Shown one piece after another: positions 1-5,518 of a stretch of 7,523 bases of DNA (its first letter is position 1; each line of letters begins with the position of its first letter). The stretch spans positions 1 to 7,523 of the forward strand of contig CAYFUH010000055.1 in assembly GCA_964346355.1 (NCBI GenBank), in the 5' to 3' direction. The notes beneath the pieces were generated by a model. That model saw only the letters and a program-made list of their open reading frames with translations, did not search any database and was not told the DNA's origin. This DNA is from UBA6115 sp964346355. Lineage in GTDB: Bacteria; Bacillota; Clostridia; Christensenellales; Aristaeellaceae. Both the position numbers and the translations under genes were made by a program.

Positions 1-587
1 GGGAGGAGCCCGCCGTTTACCCCTGCCGGTTTGACCAGAAGCCGCCCTATCAGGTGCAGTCCACGCCTGATTTGAGCGAGGCGGATTTTGAGGTGTTGCA
101 AACAGCGGAGATTGCGCTGGACAAGCTGTACAACTCCGGCCGCTTCGCATCCACCCTGGACTATTTGACCACTGATGGCGGATTTGAACCCTTTGACCTC
201 TTCCTGAGGCTGGGCACAGCCATCAAAGCGGCAAAGCCAGACGGCAGTCTGCCCCTGGATGACCTCATTAACCTGGTGTATGACTGCCTGCTTGGGCTGG
301 TGCCAATTCAGGCTTCGCGCATCCGTGATCTGATGGTGTATGACCGCATCGCCTCCACCAAAACCACGGTATTGCCCAGCAGGCTCAAGCAAAAGGACGC
401 GCGCTTTCATGCCATGAAGCGCGCGCTGGCTGGGCGCTTCCCGCGGCCGGACGGCGCTGCGCGCGCCATCGGCTTTTTGTACGCCGGGGCGGAGGACCAG
501 GTCATCTGGTGCGATTACCAGGATCAAAACCCGGTCACAGGGCTATATCCCGTTCAAAGCCTGCCGGTATCAGACATTCTCAATTAA
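1..587 (+). CDS. C-terminal part of B12-binding radical SAM protein (DUF4080 region), 5'-truncated by window
   Basis: The frame is open from base 3 to the TAA at 585-587 with no stop, so about 194 codons of a longer gene are present and the GTG at 54 is probably an internal valine. The fragment reads PPYQVQSTPDLS, then a Glu/Leu-rich helix and LDKLYNSGRF. This resembles the DUF4080 region that follows the radical-SAM barrel in a family of cobalamin-binding radical-SAM proteins, which typically carry a PPYEVL..LS..D...YYNSGRF pattern there. The cobalamin-binding domain and the CxxxCxxC cluster motif would lie upstream, outside the window, so they cannot be confirmed. The substrate of this family is not known to me. 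The tail (GFLYAGAEDQVIW to VSDILN) is soluble with no membrane segment. The assignment rests on recalled motif similarity. Confidence 0.7.
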   Translation, partial: EEPAVYPCRFDQKPPYQVQSTPDLSEADFEVLQTAEIALDKLYNSGRFASTLDYLTTDGGFEPFDLFLRLGTAIKAAKPDGSLPLDDLINLVYDCLLGLVPIQASRIRDLMVYDRIASTKTTVLPSRLKQKDARFHAMKRALAGRFPRPDGAARAIGFLYAGAEDQVIWCDYQDQNPVTGLYPVQSLPVSDILN

Positions 588-623
588 AAAATGTTTCATC
601 CCCGATCAAATGACCGGGGATGA
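586..623 (-). terminator. Intrinsic terminator for the thyA-folA-isomerase operon (possibly bidirectional)
   Basis: Bases 596-604 (TCATCCCCG) and 615-623 (CGGGGATGA) form a perfect 9-bp stem with a 10-base loop. Read on the minus strand, the stem is followed after four bases by six T (586-591). It lies 25 bases after the isomerase stop codon. On the plus strand the following sequence is only weakly T-rich, so it should act mainly on minus-strand transcripts, but the stem may also help stop the converging radical-SAM gene. Confidence 0.65.
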
Positions 624-647
624 TTCATAACGCATAACGGTTGCTGT

Positions 648-1547
648 TTAGATTTCAGCCAGAATCCGCTTCGCGTTGGCGATGCTCACCGCGGAGGCGT
701 AGCGGCATTCCTCCATGCCTTCAAACTCAATGGCTACATCACCTGTATAGCCCAACTCCTTCAAGGTTTTGATGGTGCCCCTCACATCCAGGTCGCCCTG
801 GCCCAGGATGGCGCCGCGCAGGTAGGTGCCGCCCAGGCTCCTAAACCACGCGCCGTTTGGGTAGTTGGGCGCGGTGTCGCCGGGGTTGGTGGAGCGCACA
901 TAGAAATCCTTCAGGTGCACCATCTTGGCCTGCCTGCCCATCAGACGCACAAAGGCCAGCGGGTCCTCATCCACGCAGATGATGTTGCCGGTATCCATCA
1001 AAAGGCCGTAGTTGCCGGTCTTAACCCCGTTCATCACCCGCTGCACCCGGTCCATGCCGTTGACAAACAAGCCGTGGTTTTCAAGCATCGTCACCACACC
1101 GCGGGTCTTGCCGTGCTCGCTGATTTCGTTGACCGCGTCCAGTATGCCGGGCAGTTTCTGGTCAAAATTGGCGGTGGTGTTCTCCTGCAGGGGGCTGGCC
1201 CAAAAGCCGATGTCATGGCGCATGCGGTCCAAGCCCAATTCCGCCGCGATGTCCACCTCCTGCTTGATCCGGGCGATTTCCTTTTGCTGTTCCTCGCCCT
1301 CTCCCAGCAGGTTGCCGCCCACAGAGTAGTTGACCAGCGGGATGCCGGCATCCTTGGCGGCCTGTTTGGTGGCCTTGATCTTCTCCAGGTCCGTCTTGCC
1401 GTCCTGCGTGATGAAGGTGAAGCCGATTGGCACCAATTCAAACACATCCGCGCCGTTTTGGGCGGCCCAGTCAATCGCCTGATTGAGGGTGAACTCCCCG
1501 CTGCGCAGCGCGCCCACCAGGGAATAGGAACTTAAACCAATTCTCAT
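648..1547 (-). CDS. Sugar phosphate isomerase/epimerase family protein (xylose-isomerase-like TIM barrel)
   Basis: The 299-residue protein has the features of the COG1082 / AP-endonuclease-2 family of divalent-metal TIM barrels: an N-terminal strand MRIGLSSYSL, then MLENHG (Glu156, His158), MDTGN (Asp185), VHLKD (His211) and IEFEG (Glu274). Glu156, Asp185, His211 and Glu274 fit the usual four metal ligands. Members isomerise or epimerise sugars, inositols or related polyols; the substrate cannot be read from sequence. The ATG is supported by GGAGGA at 1556-1561 with an 8-base spacer. It lies 23 bases after folA on the same strand and ahead of the terminator at 586-623, so it is probably co-transcribed with thyA-folA. 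That pairing has no obvious metabolic logic. No signal peptide or membrane segment is seen. Confidence 0.85.
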   Translation of the reverse strand: MRIGLSSYSLVGALRSGEFTLNQAIDWAAQNGADVFELVPIGFTFITQDGKTDLEKIKATKQAAKDAGIPLVNYSVGGNLLGEGEEQQKEIARIKQEVDIAAELGLDRMRHDIGFWASPLQENTTANFDQKLPGILDAVNEISEHGKTRGVVTMLENHGLFVNGMDRVQRVMNGVKTGNYGLLMDTGNIICVDEDPLAFVRLMGRQAKMVHLKDFYVRSTNPGDTAPNYPNGAWFRSLGGTYLRGAILGQGDLDVRGTIKTLKELGYTGDVAIEFEGMEECRYASAVSIANAKRILAEI

Positions 1548-1570
1548 CTACACAATCCTCCGCTTCATTA

Positions 1571-2074
1571 TCAAAGTGGTTTAACCATTTGGTTCACATA
1601 CTCACAGTAACTGAACGTAAGGCCGTTTTGCTCCTGTGTGGGGGAGCAGGAGACCAGCTCCCAGTTGGCCTTGTCATCCAGGTTGGGGAAGAAGCTGTCC
1701 GCCTGCGCGACTGCGTCAATCTTGGTGACGTAGGCCTTGTCACAGCAATCAATCAGCTCGTGGTACAGGCTGTCCCCGCCGATGAGCATCACGTCATCCG
1801 GGGGAATCTCCGCGATGTATGCTGCCAACTCCTGTGTGGAGTGCAGCACAACGGCGCCCTCTGCCTTGTATTCCCTGTTGCGGGTTAAGACGATGTTGAC
1901 CCTGTCCTTCAGCGGCTTTTTGCCGGGGAGGGATTCCAGGGTGGCGCGGCCCATCACCAGGGTTTTGCCGCGGGTGACGCGCGCGAAATACTTTAAATCA
2001 TCCGGCAGGTGGTACAGCATCCGGCCTTTGTTTCCAATGGCATAGTTCAAATCAACAGCGACAATGGCTTGCAT
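1571..2074 (-). CDS. folA: Dihydrofolate reductase
   Basis: FolA reduces dihydrofolate to tetrahydrofolate with NADPH, restoring the cofactor oxidised by ThyA. The 167-residue length is normal. Visible landmarks are IVAVDLNYAIGNKG at the N-terminus (Met20-loop region), LPDDL with the catalytic acid Asp26, VMGRATLESLP with Thr45, the LIGG NADPH-binding turn (Gly99-Gly100), and YVTKIDA with Thr117. The position matching E. coli Trp22 is Tyr21 (MLYHLPDDL). I recall similar non-Trp forms in clostridial enzymes, so this is probably lineage variation, not a resistance change. The ATG starts 5 bases after the thyA stop codon. Its ribosome site, GGAG at 2083-2086, lies inside the end of thyA with an 8-base spacer, which suggests translational coupling. 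Confidence 0.96.
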   Translation of the reverse strand: MQAIVAVDLNYAIGNKGRMLYHLPDDLKYFARVTRGKTLVMGRATLESLPGKKPLKDRVNIVLTRNREYKAEGAVVLHSTQELAAYIAEIPPDDVMLIGGDSLYHELIDCCDKAYVTKIDAVAQADSFFPNLDDKANWELVSCSPTQEQNGLTFSYCEYVNQMVKPL

Positions 2075-2079
2075 TTATT

Positions 2080-2910
2080 TTACTCCGCGACCGGGATTTT
2101 GACCTTGAAGGGATGGAAAAGATAGCCCTCCAATTGGACATCATCTACGGTGAAATCATAAAAATTGGTCTTCTTTGGGTTGATGACAAGCCGGGGCGCC
2201 TGCAATGGTTCGCGTGCAATCAATTCCTCCACCAGCGGCACATGGCGGTCATAGATGTGCGCGTCCGCGATCACATGCACCAATTCCCCGGGGATGAGGC
2301 CGCTTGCCCGGGCAAACAAATGCACCAGCACCGCATACTGGCACACGTTCCAGTTGTTGGCCACCAGCATGTCCTGGGAGCGCTGGTTTAAAATGGCGTT
2401 GAGGGTCTTGCCCGACACATTGAAGGTCATCGAGTAGGCGCAGGGGTAAAGGGCCATTGCGTGCAGGTCCTGGTGCACAAAAATATTGGTCAGCATCCGC
2501 CGGGAGGCGGGGTTGTGTACAAGGTCATGCAGGATGCGGTCCACCTGGTCAAACTGGCCGTCCTGGTAATGGTGCTTTACGCCCAGCTGGTAACCGTAAG
2601 CCTTGCCGATCGAGCCGTTTTCATCCGCCCACTGGTCCCAGATGCGGCTGTTTAAGTCCTTCACGTTGCTGGATTTTTTTTGCCAGATCCAGAACAGCTC
2701 ATCCACGCAGTTGGCAAGGCGGGTCTGCCGCAGGGTGAGGATGGGAAACTCCTCCCGCAAATCATAGCGGTTGATGATGCCAAAGGCCTTGACGGTGTGC
2801 GCCGGCGTGCCATCCTCCCATCTGGGGCGCACGGCCTGGTCACGGTCCCAGACGCCCTTGCTTAAAATGTGCTTGCAGTTGTCGATAAAGACGGTATCGG
2901 CGTAACTCAT
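2080..2910 (-). CDS. thyA: Thymidylate synthase
   Basis: ThyA methylates dUMP to dTMP using 5,10-methylenetetrahydrofolate and releases dihydrofolate, the substrate of the next gene product. The 276 residues cover the whole enzyme. Key residues align with E. coli ThyA at a constant offset of 11 in the C-terminal half: nucleophile Cys157 (ALYPCAYS), Arg177-Ser178-Asp180 (QRSQD), Asn188, and His218/Tyr220 (DAHIYDRH). Trp91 and Tyr105 also fit, and Glu71 in ELFWIWQ matches the catalytic Glu58. The residue after the catalytic Cys is Ala, where E. coli has His147; I recall this YPCAYS form in clostridial enzymes. The ATG has AGGAGG at 2924-2929, with a rather long 13-base spacer. It is probably the first gene of a thyA-folA-isomerase operon. 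Confidence 0.97.
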   Translation of the reverse strand: MSYADTVFIDNCKHILSKGVWDRDQAVRPRWEDGTPAHTVKAFGIINRYDLREEFPILTLRQTRLANCVDELFWIWQKKSSNVKDLNSRIWDQWADENGSIGKAYGYQLGVKHHYQDGQFDQVDRILHDLVHNPASRRMLTNIFVHQDLHAMALYPCAYSMTFNVSGKTLNAILNQRSQDMLVANNWNVCQYAVLVHLFARASGLIPGELVHVIADAHIYDRHVPLVEELIAREPLQAPRLVINPKKTNFYDFTVDDVQLEGYLFHPFKVKIPVAE

Positions 2911-2949
2911 GGTGAATAACAGCCCTCCTGGCGTTCATGTGCTGCGCTT

Positions 2950-2977
2950 ATTCTACCGCATCCGTCCAAAATTACAA
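2950..2977 (-). promoter_or_regulatory. Candidate sigma-A promoter for thyA operon
   Basis: On the minus strand TTGTAA (2977-2972) and TAGAAT (2955-2950) are separated by 16 bases. The -10 differs from consensus at one position and the -35 at two. The predicted transcript would start near 2943, giving a leader of about 33 bases that holds the thyA ribosome site. No convincing terminator separates it from fabK upstream, only a 4-bp hairpin near 2986-2997, so fabK read-through is also possible. Confidence 0.5.
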
Positions 2978-3005
2978 GCAAACAAAGGGATGTTTATCCG
3001 CTGTC

Positions 3006-3932
3006 TCAAGCGGGCATCAGCGCTTTTGCGCCCTGCATGATCTGCGCGATAATCTGGGCGGCGGGCATGGTTTCCTTCACCAGGGCGGCTGCCTGGCCGG
3101 CCATGATGCAGCCGCTGACCATGTCACCCTCCTTCACCGCGCGCCAGAGCGCGCCGCTGCCGTGCTGCTCCAATTCCGCGTTGCTGATATGCGGGTTCAT
3201 CTCCTGCTCGGCCAATTCCTGCATATAGCTGTTTTTCAGCGCCCGCATCTGGATGCCGCGGCGTTTTCCCGCCACCATGGTGTCCGTATCCCGTGCCCTG
3301 AGCACCTCGTCCTTGAAGCACTGGGGGATGCCGCACTCATCCGCCGCCAAAAAGCGGGTGCCAACCTGCGCGCCCGCTGCGCCCAGCATCAGCACCGCGG
3401 CCAGCCCGCGGCCATCTGCGATGCCGCCTGCCGCGATGACCGGCAAGTCCACCGCGTCCGCGATCTGCGGCACCAGGGTGAGGGTGGTCAATTCGCCCAC
3501 ATGTCCGCCGGCCTCATAGCCCTCGGCGATCACCGCGTTGGCGCCGTCACGCGCCACGCGCTTGGCCATGGCCACATTGGCCACGACCGGCACCACCTTG
3601 ATGCCCACGTCCCGCCAGATGGGCATAAAACGGGTGGGCAGGCCCGCGCTGGTCGTGACAACGGCCACTTTTTCCTGCGCTGCAATCTGGGCTGCTTCCT
3701 GCGCTTGCGGGCTCATCAGCATGATGTTGACGCCAAAGGGCTTCTGGGTCAGTTCGCGGCAGGCGTGAATCTGCGCGCGCAATTCCTGGCCGCTTAAGCC
3801 ATAGGCGGAAATCATCCCCAGGCCGCCGGCATTGGACACCGCGGCAGCCAGCTGCGCGTCCGCCACCCAGGCCATGCCGCCTTGGATGATGGGGTGCTTG
3901 ATGCCAAACAGGCTTGTCATCTTCGTGATCAT
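3006..3932 (-). CDS. fabK: FMN-dependent enoyl-ACP reductase II (FabK) / nitronate-monooxygenase-like
   Basis: FabK performs the last reduction of each fatty-acid elongation cycle, using NAD(P)H and FMN. The protein follows the family throughout: HPIIQGGMAWVAD near the N-terminus, KPFGVNIMLMSP, EGYEAGGHVGELTT with the catalytic-type His, PVIAAGGIADG (FMN phosphate loop), QVGTRFLAA, and a C-terminal SGCIMAGQAAALV. The frame extends to a TTG at 3950, but the ATG at 3930-3932 is preferred. AAGGAG (3939-3944) lies 6 bases before it, and with this start (308 residues) the active-site His becomes residue 144, the number of the catalytic His of S. pneumoniae FabK. The gene stands alone, away from any visible fab cluster. 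Nitronate monooxygenases share the fold, so a non-lipid role remains possible. Confidence 0.85.
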   Translation of the reverse strand: MITKMTSLFGIKHPIIQGGMAWVADAQLAAAVSNAGGLGMISAYGLSGQELRAQIHACRELTQKPFGVNIMLMSPQAQEAAQIAAQEKVAVVTTSAGLPTRFMPIWRDVGIKVVPVVANVAMAKRVARDGANAVIAEGYEAGGHVGELTTLTLVPQIADAVDLPVIAAGGIADGRGLAAVLMLGAAGAQVGTRFLAADECGIPQCFKDEVLRARDTDTMVAGKRRGIQMRALKNSYMQELAEQEMNPHISNAELEQHGSGALWRAVKEGDMVSGCIMAGQAAALVKETMPAAQIIAQIMQGAKALMPA

Positions 3933-3938
3933 ATCCCT

Positions 3939-3944
3939 CTCCTT
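3939..3944 (-). promoter_or_regulatory. Ribosome binding site that sets the fabK start
   Basis: AAGGAG on the minus strand sits 6 bases before the ATG at 3930-3932. It lies inside the first codons of the longer TTG-started frame (3950), which argues against that longer start. Confidence 0.8.
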
Positions 3945-3991
3945 TCTCAAACAGCCGCTTTGCCGTTTGTACTCGGGAGTTCTTCGCGTTT

Positions 3992-4019
3992 CACAACACT
4001 ATCATACCCGTTTGTTGTG
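3992..4019 (-). promoter_or_regulatory. Candidate fabK promoter with inverted-repeat operator around the -10
   Basis: On the minus strand TATGAT (4006-4001) is one base from a consensus -10. The best -35 at suitable distance, TTGGAT (18-base spacer), is poor. The -10 is enclosed by a perfect 7-bp inverted repeat, CACAACA at 3992-3998 and TGTTGTG at 4013-4019, with 14 bases between. A weak -35 plus a palindrome over the -10 is a common layout for a regulated promoter. The regulator is unknown. Confidence 0.4.
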
Positions 4020-4028
4020 TGCGCATCC

Positions 4029-4051
4029 AAAAAACGCGGCAAAACGCCGCG
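4029..4051 (-). terminator. Intrinsic terminator (second of a tandem pair) of the sigma operon
   Basis: Bases 4035-4040 (CGCGGC) and 4046-4051 (GCCGCG) form a 6-bp all-GC stem with a 5-base loop. On the minus strand it is followed directly by six T (4034-4029). This is a textbook rho-independent terminator, about 27 bases after the sigma operon's last stop codon and shortly before the fabK promoter region. Confidence 0.85.
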
Positions 4052-4062
4052 CCTTCTACCTG

Positions 4063-4090
4063 AAAACACCGTCTCCCTCAGGAAACGGTG
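4063..4090 (-). terminator. Intrinsic terminator (first of a tandem pair) overlapping the end of the last sigma-operon gene
   Basis: Bases 4067-4076 and 4081-4090 pair as a 10-bp stem (CACCGTTTCC with GGAGACGGTG, one T-G wobble on the minus strand), followed by four T (4066-4063). The 4-base loop is TGAG, and its TGA is the stop codon of the small gene. The 5' arm is therefore coding sequence for the final Ser-Thr-Val-Ser, and a terminating ribosome would cover the hairpin. Confidence 0.75.
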
Positions 4091-4329
4091 CTGGCTTCTG
4101 CCGTGTTCTTGCTTTGAAGTGATTTGATCAGTTTCGTTGGCTTGTAGCGCCTGGCAATCTCCTCCGCCGCCTCTTTTGGCAGGCCGCTTGTCACTGCGTG
4201 CGCGATGAAGGTTTTTTTGAATTGCCGGTACTCACTGGATGCGGAAATCAAGAGGCCCGGCGCTGCGCCAATCAGGCGCAGCACCGACCAGACGGTTTGA
4301 AAGCCCTTGTGTGTGCGGGGTGTGTTCAT
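4078..4329 (-). CDS. Small hypothetical protein B of the sigma operon (GLPKE motif)
   Basis: I do not recognise this 83-residue protein. It has a basic N-terminus, an apolar stretch (TVWSVLRLIGAAPGLLISA, about residues 12-30) that may be amphipathic or membrane-associated, and a helical segment with HAVTSGLPKEAAEEIARRY, ending in Lys/Ser/Thr-rich sequence. The motif G-[IL]-P-x-E-x-A-x-x-[IM]-A-[RK] also occurs in the neighbouring 88-residue protein, so the two may be related. An upstream TTG (4330-4332) is directly next to the chosen ATG. The ribosome site is weak (AAGG about 12 bases upstream), so its translation may depend on the preceding gene, whose stop codon is 15 bases away. It is the last gene before the tandem terminators. 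Confidence 0.7.
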   Translation of the reverse strand: MNTPRTHKGFQTVWSVLRLIGAAPGLLISASSEYRQFKKTFIAHAVTSGLPKEAAEEIARRYKPTKLIKSLQSKNTAEASTVS

Positions 4330-4344
4330 CAAGCGAAGCGGACC

Positions 4345-4611
4345 TTACTTGCCGCTGTTAAACTGGATGTCCTTGAGGGAAAAGGCCATGCTCTTGGCCA
4401 TGTCCAGCGCGTCCTCCTGCGGGATGCCGGCCGCGATCAGCTCCTTGTAGTAGGTGCCGACGGCCTGGCCCATGTTGGCGGCGTTTTCCTTGGAGTACAG
4501 GCTGCCCATGATGTCCTTGATCAACTTGGGCACCTTGTCCCCAACGGTATCCAGGATCTGACCCAGTTCCTGCATGTCCTTGACGTCGTATTCGCGTTTG
4601 TTTTCGCTCAT
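4345..4611 (-). CDS. Small hypothetical protein A of the sigma operon (GIPQE motif)
   Basis: This is an unrecognised 88-residue protein, soluble and probably all-helical. An acidic/charged N-terminal half (YDVKDMQELGQILDTVGDKV) is followed by LIKDIMGSLYSKE and then TYYKELIAAGIPQEDALDMA. The last segment matches the GLPKE motif region of the next gene. No signal peptide, Cys or clear membrane span is present. The ATG has an excellent ribosome site (AAAGGAGAG, AGGAG about 7 bases upstream) that fills the 15-base gap after the putative anti-sigma gene. Its place third in an ECF sigma operon suggests a role in controlling, or being made by, that sigma factor; this is inference from position only. 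Confidence 0.78.
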   Translation of the reverse strand: MSENKREYDVKDMQELGQILDTVGDKVPKLIKDIMGSLYSKENAANMGQAVGTYYKELIAAGIPQEDALDMAKSMAFSLKDIQFNSGK

Positions 4612-4626
4612 GTCTACTCTCCTTTG

Positions 4627-4941
4627 TTAGATCATTTTGAAAGCCAGTTTGATTGCCTTGCTGGTAATGTCTGCCGCTTGCCGCAGCTGACGGATGCTGC
4701 CGGTAAGCGCCGGCGGTATCAGGGGCACAGGCTGCCGCGCCTCCTGATAGATGGCTTCCGGCAGGGGCGGCGGGGAAGTCAGCTCCTCTTCAAAGGCTTT
4801 GTGCAGCGCAAGCGCCAGGCGCAGATCGGCCATCAGGTCAGGGTGCTCGGCCAGCGCTTGGCTGATGGCCAGGCTCTCCTGCGCCCCCAGGCTGCCGGTG
4901 ATGAACCGGGGCAGGTGCTCGCGGATTTGCTCATGTTCCAT
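4627..4941 (-). CDS. Putative anti-sigma factor, soluble and lacking the zinc motif
   Basis: The 104-residue protein starts MEHEQIREHLPRFITGSL and continues with a helix ending ALAEHPDLMADLRLALALHKAFEEEL. This resembles the helical anti-sigma domain that grips ECF sigma factors, with HPDL where zinc-binding members have CPEC. There is no cysteine at all, so no HxxxCxxC zinc site, and no hydrophobic run long enough for a membrane helix. A Pro-rich linker (SPPPLPEA, PVPLIPP) leads to an amphipathic C-terminal helix. The frame reaches back to a TTG at 4956, but GGAGG at 4950-4954 lies 8 bases before the ATG at 4939-4941, which is preferred. It overlaps the sigma gene by 11 bases, so the two are probably translationally coupled. 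Function is inferred from position and the domain's general pattern. Confidence 0.7.
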   Translation of the reverse strand: MEHEQIREHLPRFITGSLGAQESLAISQALAEHPDLMADLRLALALHKAFEEELTSPPPLPEAIYQEARQPVPLIPPALTGSIRQLRQAADITSKAIKLAFKMI

Positions 4942-5446
4942 CTTGTTCACCTCCAAGCGTTTGTTTCAGGATGCCGCGCAGCCTAAAAAGCCGGCTTTTG
5001 ACGGTGCCCTCGGGGATATCCAGGATGACGCCGGCTTCCTTTTGCGTAAACCCCTCGTGGTACACCAGGTACAGCAACTGCCGGTCCTCATCCTCAAGGG
5101 CATCCAGGGCGTCCCGGATGTCCATGCGCGCCAGGGTGCGCTCCTCAAAACCGGGGCTTGGTGCCTGCTCGTCCATCTCCTCCGTTTGCGGCTGGCGTAT
5201 GTGTTTCCTGAGGGCGTCCGCGCATTTGTAGCCGGCGATGGCATACAGCCAGGTTTTGAGGGAGGCGTTTTGCTGAAAACCGGGAAGGGCTTGCCAGGCG
5301 GACAGCAGCGTTTCCTGGTAGACATCCTCCGCCTGCTCATCCACCCGCTTTCTGATGAAGCCGTACAGCCCCTTCAGGTAAGGCGTCACCAGCCGCTCGA
5401 AGGCTGCAGGGTTTCCGCTGCGCGCAAGGGTCAACACATCGTCCAC
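4931..5446 (-). CDS. ECF-family RNA polymerase sigma factor
   Basis: The 171-residue protein has the two-domain layout of extracytoplasmic-function sigma factors. Region 2 spans about residues 8-80, with AEDVYQETLLSAWQALPGF and LKTWLYAIAGYKCAD. An acidic linker follows, then region 4 at about residues 115-165, with LEDEDRQLLYLVYHEGFTQKEA and the recognition helix IPEGTVKSRLFRLR. It should direct RNA polymerase to GAAC-type promoters, including its own at 5470-5497. The frame extends to a TTG at 5464, but AAAGGAGGT (5453-5461) would then be inside the gene and the predicted transcript would start at about that position. The GTG at 5444-5446, 7 bases after GGAGG, is therefore taken as the start. 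It heads a four-gene operon with a putative anti-sigma and two small proteins. Confidence 0.93.
   Translation of the reverse strand: MDDVLTLARSGNPAAFERLVTPYLKGLYGFIRKRVDEQAEDVYQETLLSAWQALPGFQQNASLKTWLYAIAGYKCADALRKHIRQPQTEEMDEQAPSPGFEERTLARMDIRDALDALEDEDRQLLYLVYHEGFTQKEAGVILDIPEGTVKSRLFRLRGILKQTLGGEQDGT
4948..4954 (-). promoter_or_regulatory. Ribosome binding site inside the sigma gene that sets the anti-sigma start
   Basis: GGAGGTG on the minus strand is embedded in the last codons of the sigma factor gene (Leu-Gly-Gly-Glu), with GGAGG 8 bases before the ATG at 4939-4941. It supports the shorter 104-residue product and coupling of sigma and anti-sigma translation. Confidence 0.8.
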
Positions 5447-5452
5447 TTTGCA

Positions 5453-5461
5453 ACCTCCTTT
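5453..5461 (-). promoter_or_regulatory. Ribosome binding site that sets the GTG start of the ECF sigma gene
   Basis: AAAGGAGGT on the minus strand, with GGAGG 7 bases before GTG 5444-5446. It is a near-perfect complement to the 16S rRNA tail and rules against the longer TTG-started reading. Confidence 0.85.
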
Positions 5462-5469
5462 CAATCATG

Positions 5470-5497
5470 TAGTCGTGAGGCGGTGCAAAAAGGTTCA
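5470..5497 (-). promoter_or_regulatory. ECF-type promoter of the sigma operon (likely autoregulated)
   Basis: On the minus strand TGAACC (5497-5492) is followed by a T-tract (5491-5487) and, 16 bases after the -35, CGACTA (5475-5470). The GAAC core plus T-run and a CG-starting -10 is the general pattern of ECF-dependent promoters and unlike sigma-A sites. The transcript would begin near 5463, at or just before the ribosome site, giving a leader of about 17 bases. Placed directly before an ECF sigma gene, it is probably recognised by that sigma factor. Confidence 0.75.
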
Positions 5498-5518
5498 TTG
5501 ATAGGCCATTTTCTTTTT

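Noticed and set aside
54..587. GTG at 54 as the start of a complete 177-residue gene
   Set aside because: The frame stays open to the window's left edge and the residues before it (PPYQ) fit the DUF4080 pattern, so the gene is cut by the window.
915..1535. Plus-strand open frame of 206 codons opposite the sugar isomerase
   Set aside because: His/Gln/Val-rich translation with no motif, lying over a well-supported isomerase gene.
1571..2074. Tyr at the E. coli Trp22 position of DHFR as a trimethoprim-resistance change
   Set aside because: Similar non-Trp residues occur, as I recall, in chromosomal clostridial enzymes, and folA is here in its usual place after thyA with no mobile element nearby.
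2937..3797. Long plus-strand open frame (286 codons) opposite fabK
   Set aside because: Its product is rich in His, Arg, Gly and Ala with no recognisable motif, it has no sensible ribosome site, and the opposite strand encodes a clear FabK. It is a by-product of GC-rich codon use.
4337..4356. 5-bp hairpin (AGCGG/CCGCT) enclosing the stop of small gene A and the weak ribosome site of small gene B
   Set aside because: It could modulate translation of gene B, but the stem is short with a 10-base loop, so it is not called as a feature.
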